Positions 24,298-37,400 of a stretch of DNA of 64,000 bases are shown here, one piece after another (the stretch's first letter is position 1; each line of letters starts with the position of its first letter). Below the pieces are notes generated by a model that saw only the letters and a list, made by a program, of their open reading frames with translations, ran no database searches and was not told where the DNA came from. A program made the translations under genes and the position numbers. The DNA comes from Trogon surrucura (taxonomy: Eukaryota; Chordata; Aves; Trogoniformes; Trogonidae): positions 37,663,898 to 37,727,897 of the forward strand of contig CM036617.1 in the NCBI GenBank assembly GCA_020746105.1. The letters are read 5' to 3'.

Positions 24298-25094
24298 TGT
24301 CACGGGTTAGGGCTGGTCTGGCCACTAACGCGGACAGATGGTCTCTAACCCCCTCTTCCCCCCACTAAACAGGAAGAGAAAAGGGAATGAGGCAGAGAGA
24401 CTTGCGGGTTAGGGAAGAAAAAAAACTAGAACAGCTTTAATGAAAATAATAGAAATAATGGTAAAAAGATAAAAGTAAAGAACTATATACAACTATAGAT
24501 AGTAGCCCGATATCAAACCCAACTCCCCCCCCCGATATCAATCCCCACTGGTGTTGCAGAGCAGGAGGCACTGGGGAAACCCCAGGCTCAGCAGCGGTGG
24601 GAGCTGGATACAGGGAGCCAGATTCGGGAACTCAGGATCCACATCAAAAGCCGGATATCGGATGGAGTCCTCCCTGGACACCAGCCATTGAAGAAAAGGG
24701 AAAAGAAGGAAGGGGACTCTCGTGATCACTCAATTTACACTAAATATGATGTATATGGAGTAGAATACTCTCATTGGTCACCTGTCCTGTCTGTAACTCT
24801 CCAGAGGTGCAACGTTTTACTTCCTTGTGACCTCTCTTACTAGCCAGCACCCCCAGCGTGGCACACAAGAGCCAGCAGTGGCCTTGGTCACTATAGGAAT
24901 AAGTGTCAGCAAGAGCCTTTCTGCATCCCAGTCCCAGGCAGTAACTGTAAACATCAGGTGTTATCACTGTCAATAGTAGACACTGTCTGCAAAAACATGC
25001 TGCGAACTTCAGAAAGTGCAGCCTCTTAGAAGAGACTGAACTGGAAAGTAATAATCACTGAACAGAACTGGGGTTTTTAGCTAAAAAGAGGATA
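24298..25094 (-). mobile_element. ERV solo LTR C, full length, antisense
   Basis: About 797 bp in minus orientation. The 3' terminus is at 24298 (minus strand ends taacccgtgaca). The 5' end near 25094 aligns with the start of the + strand LTR at 42955, although its first 30 bases are diverged and the TG start is degraded to TA. The minus strand carries an ATTAAA poly(A) signal before the 3' part. Flanking bases show no clear target duplication, consistent with insertion into or recombination with piece B. No gag, pol or env sequence adjoins it. Confidence 0.85.
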
Positions 25095-25306
25095 AGTATA
25101 TACACAATTTCTGCTTATGCATACACATACAAATACCTTTATCTCGTAACAAATCCTAAACAGGGTGTGTGAATCGTACTGCTATTGAAGGACTTGCTAG
25201 GAATCATAGAATTATAGAATCAATCATAGAATCATAGAACAGTTTCAGTTGAAAGAGACCTTCAAGATCATCAAGTCCAACCTTTATCCTAGCCCTATCA
25301 ACACCA

Positions 25307-28100
25307 CTAAACCATGTCCCTCAGCAGAACATCTACCCATTTCTTAAACACCTCCAGGGACAGCATGTTCACCATCTCCCTGGGCAGGTTATTCCAATGT
25401 CTGACAACACTTTCAGCAAAGAAATTCTTTCTAATATCCAACCTGAATCTCCCATAGCACGACTTAAGGCTATTTCACCTTGTCCTATCACTTGCCACTA
25501 GGGAGAACAGAAAAACACCCACCTCGCTACAACCTACTTTCAGGTAGTTGTAGAGGGCAGTGAGGTCTCCCCTCAGTCTCTTCTTCTCCAGGCTAAACAG
25601 CCCTGGATTCCTCATCTGTTCCTCATATGACACACGCTCCAAATCCTTTACCAGGTTGGTAGCCCACCTCCATAACCTTCTCCAGTACCTCAGTGTCCCT
25701 CCTGTAGTGAGGGGCCCAAAACTGGACACAGTACTCAAGGTGAGATCTCACCAGTGCCAAGTACAGGGGAATGATCACCTCCCTACTCCTGCTGACAACA
25801 CCATTCCTGATACAGCCCAGGGTGCCGTTGGTCTTCTGGGGCACCTGGGCACACTGCTGGCTCATGTTCAACTGGCTGTCCATCAGCACCCCCAGGTCCC
25901 TCTCTGCCTGGCAGCTCTCCAGCCACTTCTCCTGAAGCCTGTAGCACTGCTGAGGGCTGTGGCCCAAGTGTAGGACCCGACATTTGGCCTTACTGAAAAT
26001 TATGGAATTGGTCTTGCCCCAGCAATTCAGTTTATCTAGATCCCTCTGTAGACCCTCTCTACTCTCAAGCAGAATGACACTTCCACTCAGCTTGGTGTTG
26101 TCTACAAACTTACCAAGGGTGCACTCCATCTCCTTGTCCAAATCATTGATAAAAATGTTAAACAGGATTGGGCCCAACACTGACACCTGGGGGACACCAC
26201 TCATGACCAGCTGCCAGCTGGATTTAACTCCATTGACTACGGCTCTTTGGACTCAGTCCTCTAACCATTTCTTTACCCAGCAAAGCGTATGCCCATCCAA
26301 GCCAAGAGCAGCTAATTTCTCTAGGATAATGCTGTGGGCAACAGTGTAAAATGTTTTACTAAAGTCAAGGTAGACAACATGGACTACCTTTCCTTCATCC
26401 AGCAAACAGGTCACCCTGTCATAGAAGGAGATCACGTTCTTTAAACAGGACCTGCCCTTCGTAAACCCATGCTGACTGGGCCTGATCATCTGCTTGTCTT
26501 GCATGTGCTGCATAATGGAACTCAGGATGATCTGCTCCATCAGCTTCCCTGGCACTGAAATCAAACTGACAGGCCTGTAATTTCCAAAGTCATTCCTCTA
26601 TTCCTTCTTATAGATGGGTGTTATATTGACTGGCTTCCAATCACCTGGGACATTCCCAGTCACATAGGACTGCTGATAAATGATGGACAGTGGCTTGGTG
26701 AGCACCCCTGCCCATTCTGTCAGCACTCTAGGATGAATCTCATCTGGCCCCGTAGATTTGTGCACCTCGATGTGGAGCAGCAGGTCACTGACCATCTCCT
26801 CCTGAATTGTAGGGAGGACATTTTGCTCCTGGCCCCTGTCTCTTGGCCTGGGAGGCTGGCTTCCCTCAGTAAAAGTGTTTCTATTACTAAAGACTGAGGT
26901 GAAGAAGGCATTTAGCATCTCAGCCTTATCCTCATCTCTGGTTACTGTATTTCCTTCTGGTTCTAGTAGGAGATGGAGACTCTCTCTGGTCTTTCTCTTG
27001 TTGTTAAATGTATTTATAAAAACTTTTCTTGCTGTCCTTTACCTCCAAAGCCAGATTAATTTCTAGCTGGGCTTTGGACCTCCTGATTATCTCCCTGCAT
27101 AACCTAACAATATTCTTCTACTCATTATGAGTGGCCTGGACCCTCTTCCAGAGGCCATTAACTCTCCTTTTTTCCCTGATTTTCAGCCAAATCTCCCTAT
27201 TCAGCCAGGCTGGTCTTCTTTGCCTCCACCTCATCTTACAGCACATGCGGATGGCCTGCTCCTGTGCCTTTAAGCCTTACTTCTTAAAAAGTGTCCAGCC
27301 TTCCTGGACTCCTATAGCCTTCAAAACTGACTTCCAAGGGATTCTATCAAGTACCCTCCTAAACAAGTCAAAGTCCACCCTCCTGAAGTCCGAAGTAACA
27401 ATTTTGCTTTCCCCACTCTTAACATCTCTAAGAATAGAGAACTTAATCATTTCATGGCCACTGTTCCCTAGAGGGCCTCCAGTTGCCATATCCTCCACAA
27501 GACCTTCTCTGTTCACAAACAAGAGGTCCAGCAGAGCACCTTGCCTGGGCAGTTCACTTACTAGCTGTATGAGGAACTTATCCTCCACACATTCCAGCAA
27601 CCTCTTGGACTATTCCCTCACTGCTGTGTGATATTTCCAGCAGATACCTGGGAAGTTGAAGCCCCCCATGATAACAAGAGCAAGTGACTGCAAGATTTCT
27701 CCCAACTGCATATAGAACGTTTCATCCCCTCACTACTTTGGTTGGGAGGTCTATAGCAGACTCTCATGGAAATCTCAGCTTTATTGGCCTTGCCTCTCAA
27801 CCTAATCCAGACACTCTTGATCCCGTTGTCACTATACTGAAGTTCTGAGCATTCATAACAGTTCCTAACGCAAAAGGCCAACCCACTGCCTCTCTTTCCC
27901 TGTCTATCCCTCCCAAAGAGCTTGTAGCCATTGATTGTGGCAGTCCACTTGTGTGAGGCATCCCAACATATTTCTGTGATAGCCACTATGTCATAGTTTT
28001 TCTTTTTGCATAAAGCTCCCCCTGTTAGTTGCTCGTACTGTGTGCATTGGTATAGATGCACTTCAGATGAGCTACTGATCCCAACACCTTTTGGTGAGTG
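25307..28100 (-). pseudogene. CR1 ORF2 remnant: endonuclease and reverse transcriptase
   Basis: The fragments follow in order on the minus strand. The endonuclease N-terminus is at 28061-27618 (NYDIVAITE, GYKLFGRDRQGKRGSGLAF). The endonuclease C-terminus is at 27600-27277, where the usual SDH catalytic motif reads SGH. The linker covers 26918-26598. RT begins at 26564 with [14 protein letters not shown] and [15 protein letters not shown] then continues from 26204 with [22 protein letters not shown] and FVDN where FADD is expected. The C-terminal region reaches a stop at 25307-25309. At least six frame breaks are present and both catalytic domains carry substitutions at key residues, so this is a dead copy. 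Confidence 0.9.
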
Positions 28101-28319
28101 TGTGCCTCATTTCCTACCAGACCCTTCTCAGGTGTTCCCATGTTTTCTAAACCATCAACAACACCACTTTCCTACTTATTTCCTATTATGCATCTATCCT
28201 TCATCTGCACTGAGATGGCAGAGCAAGATCTTCGTTAGCATAGTATCTCACAAGCCCTGACATGCTTTCCTTGAGCATATTCCTAGCAGGCTTAGTTATC
28301 TCCCCTTCACCCTTCATAT

Positions 28320-29476
28320 CTAGTTTAAAGTTCTATCAATGAGCCCTGCTAACTCCTGCCACAAGATCCTTTTCCCTCTCTGGGACAGATGTATTGCATT
28401 TGTTGCCATCAGGCCAGATATCTTGTATAGCAGCCTGTGATTAAAAAAACCATAACCCTGTTGATAACACCAGTCCCTGAGCCATGAATTGATCTGACAG
28501 CTTTTTTTTGTTAGCTTCCTCATTCACGACTGCCGCTGAAAGGATGGAGGAGAACACAACTTTTACTCCTGATCCCTTGAACAGCTGCTCCAAGGCCCTA
28601 AAATCTCTCTTAACTGATTTTGGTCTTCTTGTAACCACTTCATCACTACTCACTTGAAATATCAAAAGAGGGTAATAATCAGAATGGTTTACTAGGGTGG
28701 GAAATTTGCCCAACACATCCTTAACCCATACCCCAGGGAGGCAGCAGACTTCCCTGTTAAGTGAGTCCAGATGTTATATTGGGCCCCCTCAGGAAAGAAT
28801 CACCCACAACGATCACCCACCTGGTTTTCTTTTTGGAGCCAGTTGCAATGCTAGGTCTAGAGTGATTTGGTCTTGGTGGCACTTCTGGCCTGGGATAACC
28901 ATTCACCTCTCCAACAGTCAGCTCATTCTGCAGGACCCTATACCTGTTCTATAAGGGCAACTGGGAAGGTGAGGGAGGCGAGGAGGGGACTTGCCTGTCT
29001 CCCTGAGAAGAACCCTATTTCCATTCCCCTCATTCCCTGAGGTCCTCTCCTACTCTCTGGTGGCAAGTAGGGAGGGGATCCTCTGCTTTTTGTGGCACCT
29101 TCGCCTGCTGACTTTGCTCCAGGGAGTGGCTCCACCAATCTGTCTCCCTCTCATACTCCCTAATACTCTTCAACCTCTCCACTTCATCCTTCAGTTCTGC
29201 CACCAGGCTGAGCAAATCATTCACCTGGTCACACCACACACAGGCGCTGTCTCTGATGGCTTCTGGGACGATGCACAGGTTGAGGCACTTGGTACAGCTG
29301 GAGGTCTCCACAACTGCATGCTTGTGTGAGAACACTGTCTGAGTCCCCACATTTCTTCTAGCAGTTGTTTTTAGCCAAGTAGTAACTATAACTAGGTCAG
29401 CTGGGAGGGCGATGACCACTGCTTTTGTTCCGTCCGCAGGGATCTGCAGAGAGTTGTAGCAATGGCCAGGGCACAC
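28320..29476 (-). pseudogene. CR1 ORF1 remnant: zinc-finger-like region and esterase
   Basis: The N-terminal part (29476-29030) has a Cys-rich region with paired CxxC motifs (CTKC and CVWC), followed by a coiled-coil-like stretch (VNDLLSLVAELKDEVERLKS). The C-terminal part is the GDS/SGNH-type esterase known from CR1 ORF1. A GDSFLRG nucleophile block lies near 28790-28810, DYYPLLIFQVSSDEVVTR near 28670, and the catalytic-His block HLSQRGKRILW precedes the stop at 28320. Frameshifts separate the blocks. ORF1 proteins of this family are thought to bind RNA and aid retrotransposition. ORF1 is rarely retained in bird CR1 copies because of 5' truncation. Confidence 0.85.
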
Positions 29477-29510
29477 ATATGCACCATTTGCTTGCCCTGT
29501 GCTCTGTGGG

Positions 29511-30959
29511 CAGCACAGGAGAGGGAAAGGACATGTTCCTAGTCATGTCATACTTAATATGTGAAAATAGACAAAACCATATGTAAGAAGACAGTGAACT
29601 AGAGAACAAAGTTCCAGTGATTAGACTTTGAAAAAAAAACTTGCTTGTATTAACCAAGTTTCAATTATTTGAAGAACAGAGTTGCAGTTGGGAGATAGAT
29701 GAAAAGTTGCAGGACTCCAGTATAAGAAAGAGAAAGAAGGTCAAACTACTTGTACAGAACAAAAGAACAGGGAAATCCTGTCCCTTGTATTTCCTCATAG
29801 TATAACAGTTTTGAAGACTGCAACGAGACTATTCAGTAGAAAATTTTGTAGGATCTAATTCTTTTCAAAAGGTCTCTGCATCATTGATAATTTTACTACT
29901 CCTGTTTTGGTTGGGCTTTGTTTTGGTTTTCTTTGTAGTTCTGAACTTTAAAAATCTTTAAAAAAATTCAGTCAGTTCTTGGGAGGACATTACTGTTCAT
30001 ATTTCTGATGTTTGTTACATATGTGGGTCAACTCATGTCAGTAATAAATGATGAAGCATGTGACGATCTTTATTTAATTCTGGGTTTTGTGCAAATATTC
30101 TGGAAATTTTACTCAAAACTTCTAACATAATAAACATACATCACTCAAGAAAATAACCATAATTTTGCAATTTTTTTTTAAGAAACTTAAAAAAAAAGGT
30201 ATCTAGATGGTGGTTTCTGTGCATTAGTAAGAGTGACAATTTTTAGCAAAAAAAAATGAAGGTTTAGTCATATGGGTTCTTAGTCAGTTACCTAAAGAGA
30301 GGCATCCAAAACCATATAAGACATCAAAGGGTAAGTATCCAGGACATCTGAATGTGTTTTAAAGCACCTTAATGTACCTACAAGGTAGTAAAAACATTAG
30401 ATCATCAGCTGGAGATCAAGTAAGATACTTTAATGCATCTAAGATAGACATGGAACATCCAGGTGACTTAACTGAGCCCATCGTTCTACAAAGTTACTTA
30501 GCTCACAATACCTAAATGTCTTGTATCTGGGAGAGGTGAACAGAACTCTAGACTTTATAAACTGTGTTGACTAGACTGCACTAGAAACTTAGACACTTGA
30601 AGAGACTCCATAAGTAACATTGGTATGTGTACTTCACTTCATTTAGACATCAGCAATCCGGAGTTAAATGCCACCTTTCCTGTCTTAACATGAAAGCTCT
30701 TAGGAGAATATGACAGAAGTCCCTTCATAAAAAGATTTAATTTCTGATGAGGGACTCAAGTAGCATGAAATTTAAGGAATTAAACATTTAATTATTCCAA
30801 CTTTCACTCACTGAATAATCTGTCATACCCTAGTATTTAACTAAATTAATAATAATCTCTGCAGAAGAAATTTCAAGGATTTCTCAATCTTATGTTTATG
30901 AAAACATAAAATCTCAGAGAAAATTGAAATGTGCACTTAGGAAAAAGATAAGGTTTGTT
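29511..30959. other. Unique AT-rich DNA
   Basis: No gene or transposon was recognised. Short A and T runs occur near 29629-29638, 30170-30180 and 30190-30200. Confidence 0.5.
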
Positions 30960-31010
30960 CATAGGCTGGACTTGATGATCACAGCCTCAATAATTCTGTG
31001 ATTCTGTGAT
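30960..31010 (+). mobile_element. Minimal CR1 LINE 3' end
   Basis: About 50 bases of CR1 3' UTR (taggctggacttgatgatca) followed by two tail units, attctgtgattctgtgat. This is an extremely 5'-truncated insertion in + orientation, or the surviving end of a larger decayed copy. Confidence 0.85.
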
Positions 31011-34005
31011 TATTCATTTGCTAAAAGAGCAAGGATAGAAGTGGAGAGTACAGATGGAAGATCTAAGAAAGCCCCCAAACTGTTAATTTTCTCTTTGTCT
31101 GACTCATTTCTCCACTATCGATTAACTCAGGAATTACTCTGTAAAGTTATTAATCATACATTGCTGGAACAATTGACCAAACAGGATTATCACAAGAAAA
31201 CCAGTGGAAACATACATGTAGACATAAAGCTGACTGCAGTAATAAAACTCCAGAACATAAGAATTTTGTTTTGTTTTGTTTCTTTCCTCAGAACTGAGTA
31301 GCAAGAAGCAATCAAAATATCTCTCAGGAGGATGGAGAATCCCAGATGTCCATTGCACAGAGAGGCAATATCCCACTGCTTCCTCGAAGTTCAGCACTGT
31401 CAGCCAAAGTTACATGTTTGAAAGGCAGTTCTATTCTGGGAAGTATTCCAGATTCATTTATGAGAAAGTGAATCATTCTGTGACCAGCATATGCTAAACA
31501 ACCTATTGTGCACAGGATAAGGGATATTCTTCTATTTCATACATCACTTCATAGCCTCAAATGAATAAATACACATCATGTACAGAGCAAATACCACTCA
31601 AATAGCACATTGCAGAACTGAACCTGCTCTCTGACTACACATCAGCTGGTAAGTAACTCAAATTTAGAGCAGGGTTGGTTTTTCTGATCGGCTATTTTTT
31701 CCTCCCAGTGCTAGCCATAGTGGTCTCTTCAGTTACTGATATACTAAAGAATTTTTCCTGACACTACTGAACCTTTTATAATAGACAAATGGTAAGTACT
31801 ATGATCGACTGAAAAGAGCAGCCCATTTTTGATCCGTTTATTCATATGCTCAATTGCCCTCACAAATTATGCACTAATACTGAGCTACTTGGATGGCCAC
31901 AGTAACCATCACACCCTACCTGATTGTCTTGCACTTAATTTCCAGAAACTTGCATGTTTTTCTTAATTCTTATTCATATAGTACACATCCTCAATAACAG
32001 AGGACACATATTTTTATCAACTTTTATTATTCCAATTCTTGTTTATTTGTTCCCACTCACCCTAATTTACGGGCACACTGTGAAGTTCATCTCCAAGTAA
32101 AAATATTCATTATATGCACTCAATAGTTTTATGATGTTTCTTCAACTTTGGTTTTGGTAGGAAAGACAGTTACTTCACAGTTATTTTGTTGATGTTTCCT
32201 TGTAGTTAAAGGTCAAAGACACTGATCTCTTTATTTCAAAATTTATGAACTTTGCACTATCATTCCAGTTATTTTCCTTCTCAATTCAACTATTCCTTCT
32301 CTCTGTGTCACGGTACAGATAGTTTCTTTTGAAGTCTGCTCTTCGCAGTACTATAAAAAACAGTAAAACAGTAGCTTTCGTCCCTACAACCCAGTAAAAT
32401 ATACTGCAGAAAATCACTGTAATACCCAGCTGCCTTCCATTACGCTATCTCAGAAAAGGGAATTCTTAATTACTTGGTTGATTTTTCAGAGGAGAATAAT
32501 ATTTTAGGTAAATACAAGACAGAAAAAGATGATAAAGACAGGTAGTTAATAACTTCATTTTCAGTATTGCAAGGAAACATCATTGTAAAGAAGGGTCCTA
32601 AAGTGATTTCTGAACACAAATCTGCCTGTTATACACCTTGAATTCTTTCAAGCTCTTAATACAAATCGTATTAAAATGTTGGTAAACCAAAGTAAGTCAA
32701 CAATATAAATCCATTTCATCTTGATTTTAAAGCTAATGAAAAGATGGTCAGTCTTCATTTAAATTATCCATCCCCTTTCTCTTCATTCTAGGTTCAAAAG
32801 CAAAACCTAGATCTGTAATTAAATAAATCTGGATAAAGGAAAAAGGTATGACTATATATTTCAGTAATTTTAATTAAAGCAAACATAAATTAATTATGTC
32901 TTCTATCCCACTGTATGAAAAAGACTAAAAAAAGATATAAGTATTGTCTCTTTTCCAGAGTAGTTCCAAAGCAAGGAAAAGCAACACAGCATGAGTTAAG
33001 CAAAGTTAAGATCATTCATGTGATGTTACTTATCAAAATGTCAAGCATAACCAGAAAAGTTCCTGTCAGCAGTCCCAAAATGTCACAAAAAGAGACGTTT
33101 ACAAGGCAATGCAGAACCTTTTCCTTTAGACAGAGTTGTGATTTGAATTCAGGCCTGTGAGCAAAGAAACAGCATTTTAACACAAGCTTTGAGACCAAAT
33201 ACCCTTTGCGGTATTGGACAGAATCCTCAGTCCTCTGTATCTTTTCCTTCAGAGCAGTATGAAAAGACTAGTATTTACCTGAAAGTCCTGTTATCCAGAT
33301 CTCTTATGTAATGGGACAAAATAATTGTAGAGCTAAGCAAGCAGGGTTCCATTAATATCAGTATAATTACACTTGCTTACCATACCAGTGAATTTAACAT
33401 TGTATGGAAAAATGCCTTGGATAAGCAAGTACATATGTAAATAAATAAATAAATGCTAAGTTTTATTGTTTCATCCTTATGTGATGCATTCAGACAACTG
33501 AAGTTCAAAACACTGACTACAGTCACAATGAATATAAAAGATACAGATCAGAGGCATGGAAATTTTTATTTAACAAAATTTGCTGGCATTGTTTTCCTTG
33601 TTTATGAATTGCTTACAAAAAATAAATCAGGATTTCTTGTCATTTATTGTCTTGAATTATTTCTATAAATAATTCTTATTCTCTTGGTTTAGTATGATGA
33701 CTTGATTCCTTGTATCAAGTCTGATGATGATACTGAGCCATTTTTCTTGGTCTCATTACTCTTTCATGATATCGTTTCTATTAGTTGTCTAGAGAAATGA
33801 AACATTAGGAAAATAAAAACTTAGAAACATGTTTATGCATTTATAAATTAGCTAGACAGGGTTAGTATTCACTATCAAACTTATCAGCTTACCTTAAATA
33901 TCTGCAAATTGTGGTTCTAAGCTGAGCTAGATATTTTAGTTACCTAGTTTACTCAGTGAAGAGAAATGGCAAGCCTAATGGACAGTCCCTCTGACATGTC
34001 TTAAA
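31011..34005. other. Unique AT-rich DNA
   Basis: No gene or transposon was recognised. A TTTTG-type short repeat lies near 31266-31281 and an (AAAT)n microsatellite near 33437-33452. The open frames at 31041-31301 and 31276-31497 overlap, have no domains, and look like chance. Confidence 0.5.
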
Positions 34006-34410
34006 GTCACAGAATCATAGAATCCATCAGGCTGGAAAAGACTGTTAGCATCATCGAGCCCAACAGTTAAGCTAACACTGCCAAGTCCACCACTAATCCA
34101 TATGACCAAGCACCATGTCTACACATTCTTTAAATACCTCCAGGGACAGTGACTCAACCACTTCCCTGGTCAGTCTGTTCCAATGCTTAACAACCCTTCT
34201 GGTGAAGAAATTCTTTCCTAATATCCAAACTAAACCTCCTGTGGCACAACTTGAGACCATTTTCCCTTGTCATAATGCTTGTTACTTGGGAGAAGAGACC
34301 AACCCCCATCTCACTACAACCTCCTTTCAAGCAGTTGTAGAGAGCAATAAGGTCTCCTCTCAGCATCCTCCTCTCTAGGCTGAACAACCCCTGTTTCCTC
34401 AGACACTCCA
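34006..34410 (-). mobile_element. CR1 LINE fragment (3' end)
   Basis: Minus-oriented CR1 starting with tail complement (cacagaatcatagaatcc) and gctggaaaagac. The minus-strand peptide from 34411 ([20 protein letters not shown], then [10 protein letters not shown]) is the C-terminal region of CR1 ORF2. It resembles the 15.4-kb and 25.2-kb copies more than the young 13.2/39.6-kb pair. The 5' truncation is near 34410. Confidence 0.92.
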
Positions 34411-37400
34411 CTGATCTCAGAAGAATTGTCTTCTAGAAATTCTTTCTAGTGCCTAACTGAATCTGCAACGTATATACACACTTGTCTCATCTCATCCAGA
34501 TGCCATGCCTCCTGTGCTCTAGTTGCTAGAACATCACAAGTTTTTGTAGGTCATGTATCATGTTTGCCAAAGCTGTGAGAAAATAGTACTATGGCACTTT
34601 TTGGGGGAGGCTGGTATGATTAATTCTGTTGCAGATATCAAATTTAAAGAAACCCAAGATGGAGCTCATGATTTGGGAATATGTAGTACATTTTATTTAA
34701 ATATATATTCACTAAACTGGAAAGAGAAAAAGAAAACAAAACACAGCAAGTAAAGCAATCCACAAATCAAACTCAAAATGTGCTCCAATACCTATTTAAA
34801 TAAAAAATGCTGAAAGACAATATTAATACAGAAGGAATCCAGCTTTAGGTGAAATATAAGCTTTGATAAGATATTTTGATAGGAACATGCATTATGACGT
34901 GAACCATGCTGGATGAAATTAATTAATGGACTACACTAGTCCGGCATAGCTTTATCTTTTTACATCACCTCTAAAAATCTTAAATCCCCGGTCCCTGGAG
35001 ATTAAAAACTCAGTTACAAATGTTTGTCCCATGTAGAAGAATATACACTTCTTTACAAGATTCTGGACTGAGAATAGCACATAATAGTAAGTAAAGTTTG
35101 TATAAAGCAAATGCCACAACTCTTTTAAAGTTTATTATCTACTTCATGGAATTCTGGAAATAATCTGAGAAACACATTTCACAAGAACAAGTAATGACTA
35201 CCAAGAATTTAATTTGAAAAATAATGTAAATCTTAAGGGATGGTATTTGGAAAAAATGTTGTATTTTTTATACTCCATATTCCTCTGTGAAAGCAGAGCA
35301 TTTTTTGTATGTCCTTTATTCCACTGTGTGCTTAATGTACTCCTGGCAGTGGTTCGTTGCACTAAATTTTATCTCCCTCAGGTGCTACTTGTAGACCAGA
35401 GATTAAAAAGTTCGACCACTGGAAGTGTATGTAGGAGGTAATCATCAGCTTACTTTCTCCTTTTATGAACAATATCTGACTGGGCACTAAAGATTTTAAT
35501 GCTGCAGGAAATATACAAGAAGGAATTAGCATCTAGAAGTGCCTGATTTCTATTTCTAATTTTGCTAATTGGTTATTAACAATTTTAATTATACAGGAGT
35601 ATTTGATGGAAAACCGACCACTGTGTTCTTTAAGTGCTGTCCCCATACCAATAAACAATGGAAGATTCCAGGTTGTTCTTTCCTTGGCAACACTGAAGCC
35701 ATGATGGGGACTTGCTGACAGTGCAGCAGGGATGTTTGTAATCAGATGCATAAAGCCTGGAGGGATGACTTGAGCACTCAAGCCCCTCCAATATTTACAT
35801 TTGGTATTAAACACTTCAAGTGAAGATAATGATTTTGGCTCATTGCCCTTTCCTAATATTTTGAAACAGTCGTGCACCCATGGTCATAATAAAGGCAAAA
35901 TTAACTTTACTGCAAACAGAAAGCAACAGTTGAAATTTGAAAAAAAAAGAAATATCACATAACATCTATGTTGACACTATTTTTTAAGAAACATTTTTCA
36001 GACTTTCAGGTCCATCTTCTGCCCAGGGAAGAAACAGATAAATTAATGTAGTCTTTTTGATCTTGCTGTAACTCTGTTAAATGTTGGGAGTTTCTCACTG
36101 AACACGAACTTCAAGCTCCTCAGAAAGAGCAATAACAGTCACAACTCCATATTTTGTTGGTTTCTAAGTTAGCTACTAATGAATAAAAGTACGATGTCTT
36201 AGAATAATGCAGATTTCATCACTAAGGTTGTAATTAGACAGTTTAATAACAATGAGAAACCACTAGGTCATTTTGTTTTTTTTCCCCAGTTTCACATGCA
36301 GATAACCATGGTACAGATTATCTACCACTTTATGAAAGCTATTGAACAAATTACTTAATTACTACGAAGTCATAATCACTAAATAAATAATAAGAAATCC
36401 TCTAAAAGCAGAAACATGTTTAAAAACTACATTGAATGTGTTACAGACTGAACTTGAAATGAAGCTTCCACAGGACAAAACATTGTCAAAATAATGATGT
36501 CCTTTGTAACAGAATCTTATTTAATTAGGATATATGAGAAGTTTTTTAGCTTATAAGCAAGAAGCTGAATTCCACTATCTTTTTTCCCCCTTACAGACAG
36601 TGCTATCAACTCCTTTTGCAGAGCTGCAGTCTGCTTCACTGTAGAGACTGTGAGAAAGAGTCCCTGGAAATGTTGAAACATTGACCTTTGAAATAAAAAA
36701 CAATGGGACACTGTGTATTGCTCTCTAGAAATTAACATTGTTGGTTTTAAATAATGGCCTGCAAAACTAAATTTTCCATTTTTGATATCCCTAATTATAA
36801 ACTCTATGACAAATATATATCTTCTAGTTAGAAAAAAAATAAATAAGCAAATAAAAATAAATAAAAATAAAATAAATCCGTTAAACACATGACAAGAAAA
36901 CTACTTTGACATCTGCGTGACCTTTACAACTGACTAGTAGTAAATAGGAAAATTCACAATAATGTTGTTCAAAAATTAAGTCTTATTCTCCTGTCTCAGA
37001 AAGCAGGGAAACAGAAGGATTTCTGAACAAAGACTGATGTAAAGACCAACTTTTCCACAGTTTAAAATTAATCATTTTCCTAAAACTGTGATTGTTATCA
37101 AGAGTTTAGTATAGGGAATTTTTATTATATTTGAAGGATATATAATGTGGATGGTATGTGAAATCTTAGGATGCAGATTATCAGCTTCTAATTAATAAAT
37201 GTTAAAGCTCAGTGGAATTTACATCTTATTTTAAACCAGTGAGAGCACGTCAGTGCTGGTGATAAAATAGTGAAATAGGTTTCAGACATAATCTTACATT
37301 GATTAACTCATAAATCGTACATAGAACAGCTCATAGATTCCTTAAAACTCACATATTGAACAAATAACTGCTACTTTCTTGTCTTCATGTCTCTGTCTTG

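Larger units (their letters stand above)
25203..29510 (-). mobile_element. Nearly full-length CR1 LINE, degenerate
   Basis: About 4.3 kb in minus orientation. It runs from tail units at 25203-25240 (complement of attctatgattgattctata-like repeats) through ORF2 and ORF1 to a likely 5' UTR near 29480-29510. Typical full-length CR1 is about 4.5 kb, so this copy escaped the usual strong 5' truncation. Many stops and frameshifts break both ORFs, so the insertion is not recent. The exact 5' boundary is uncertain by tens of bases; it is placed where CR1-like sequence gives way to AT-rich DNA. Confidence 0.93.

Noticed and set aside
24298-25094. Possibility of a complete provirus between LTR pieces A and C
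   Set aside because: There is no internal sequence between them; they abut directly and one piece is inverted.
27131-27631. 166-codon + strand frame
   Set aside because: It lies antisense to the CR1 endonuclease/linker region and is explained by it.
36517-36888. 123-codon minus-strand frame starting with a Phe/Ile/Leu-rich segment resembling a signal peptide
   Set aside because: The hydrophobic start is the translation of an AAAT-type microsatellite; the rest has no recognisable domain.
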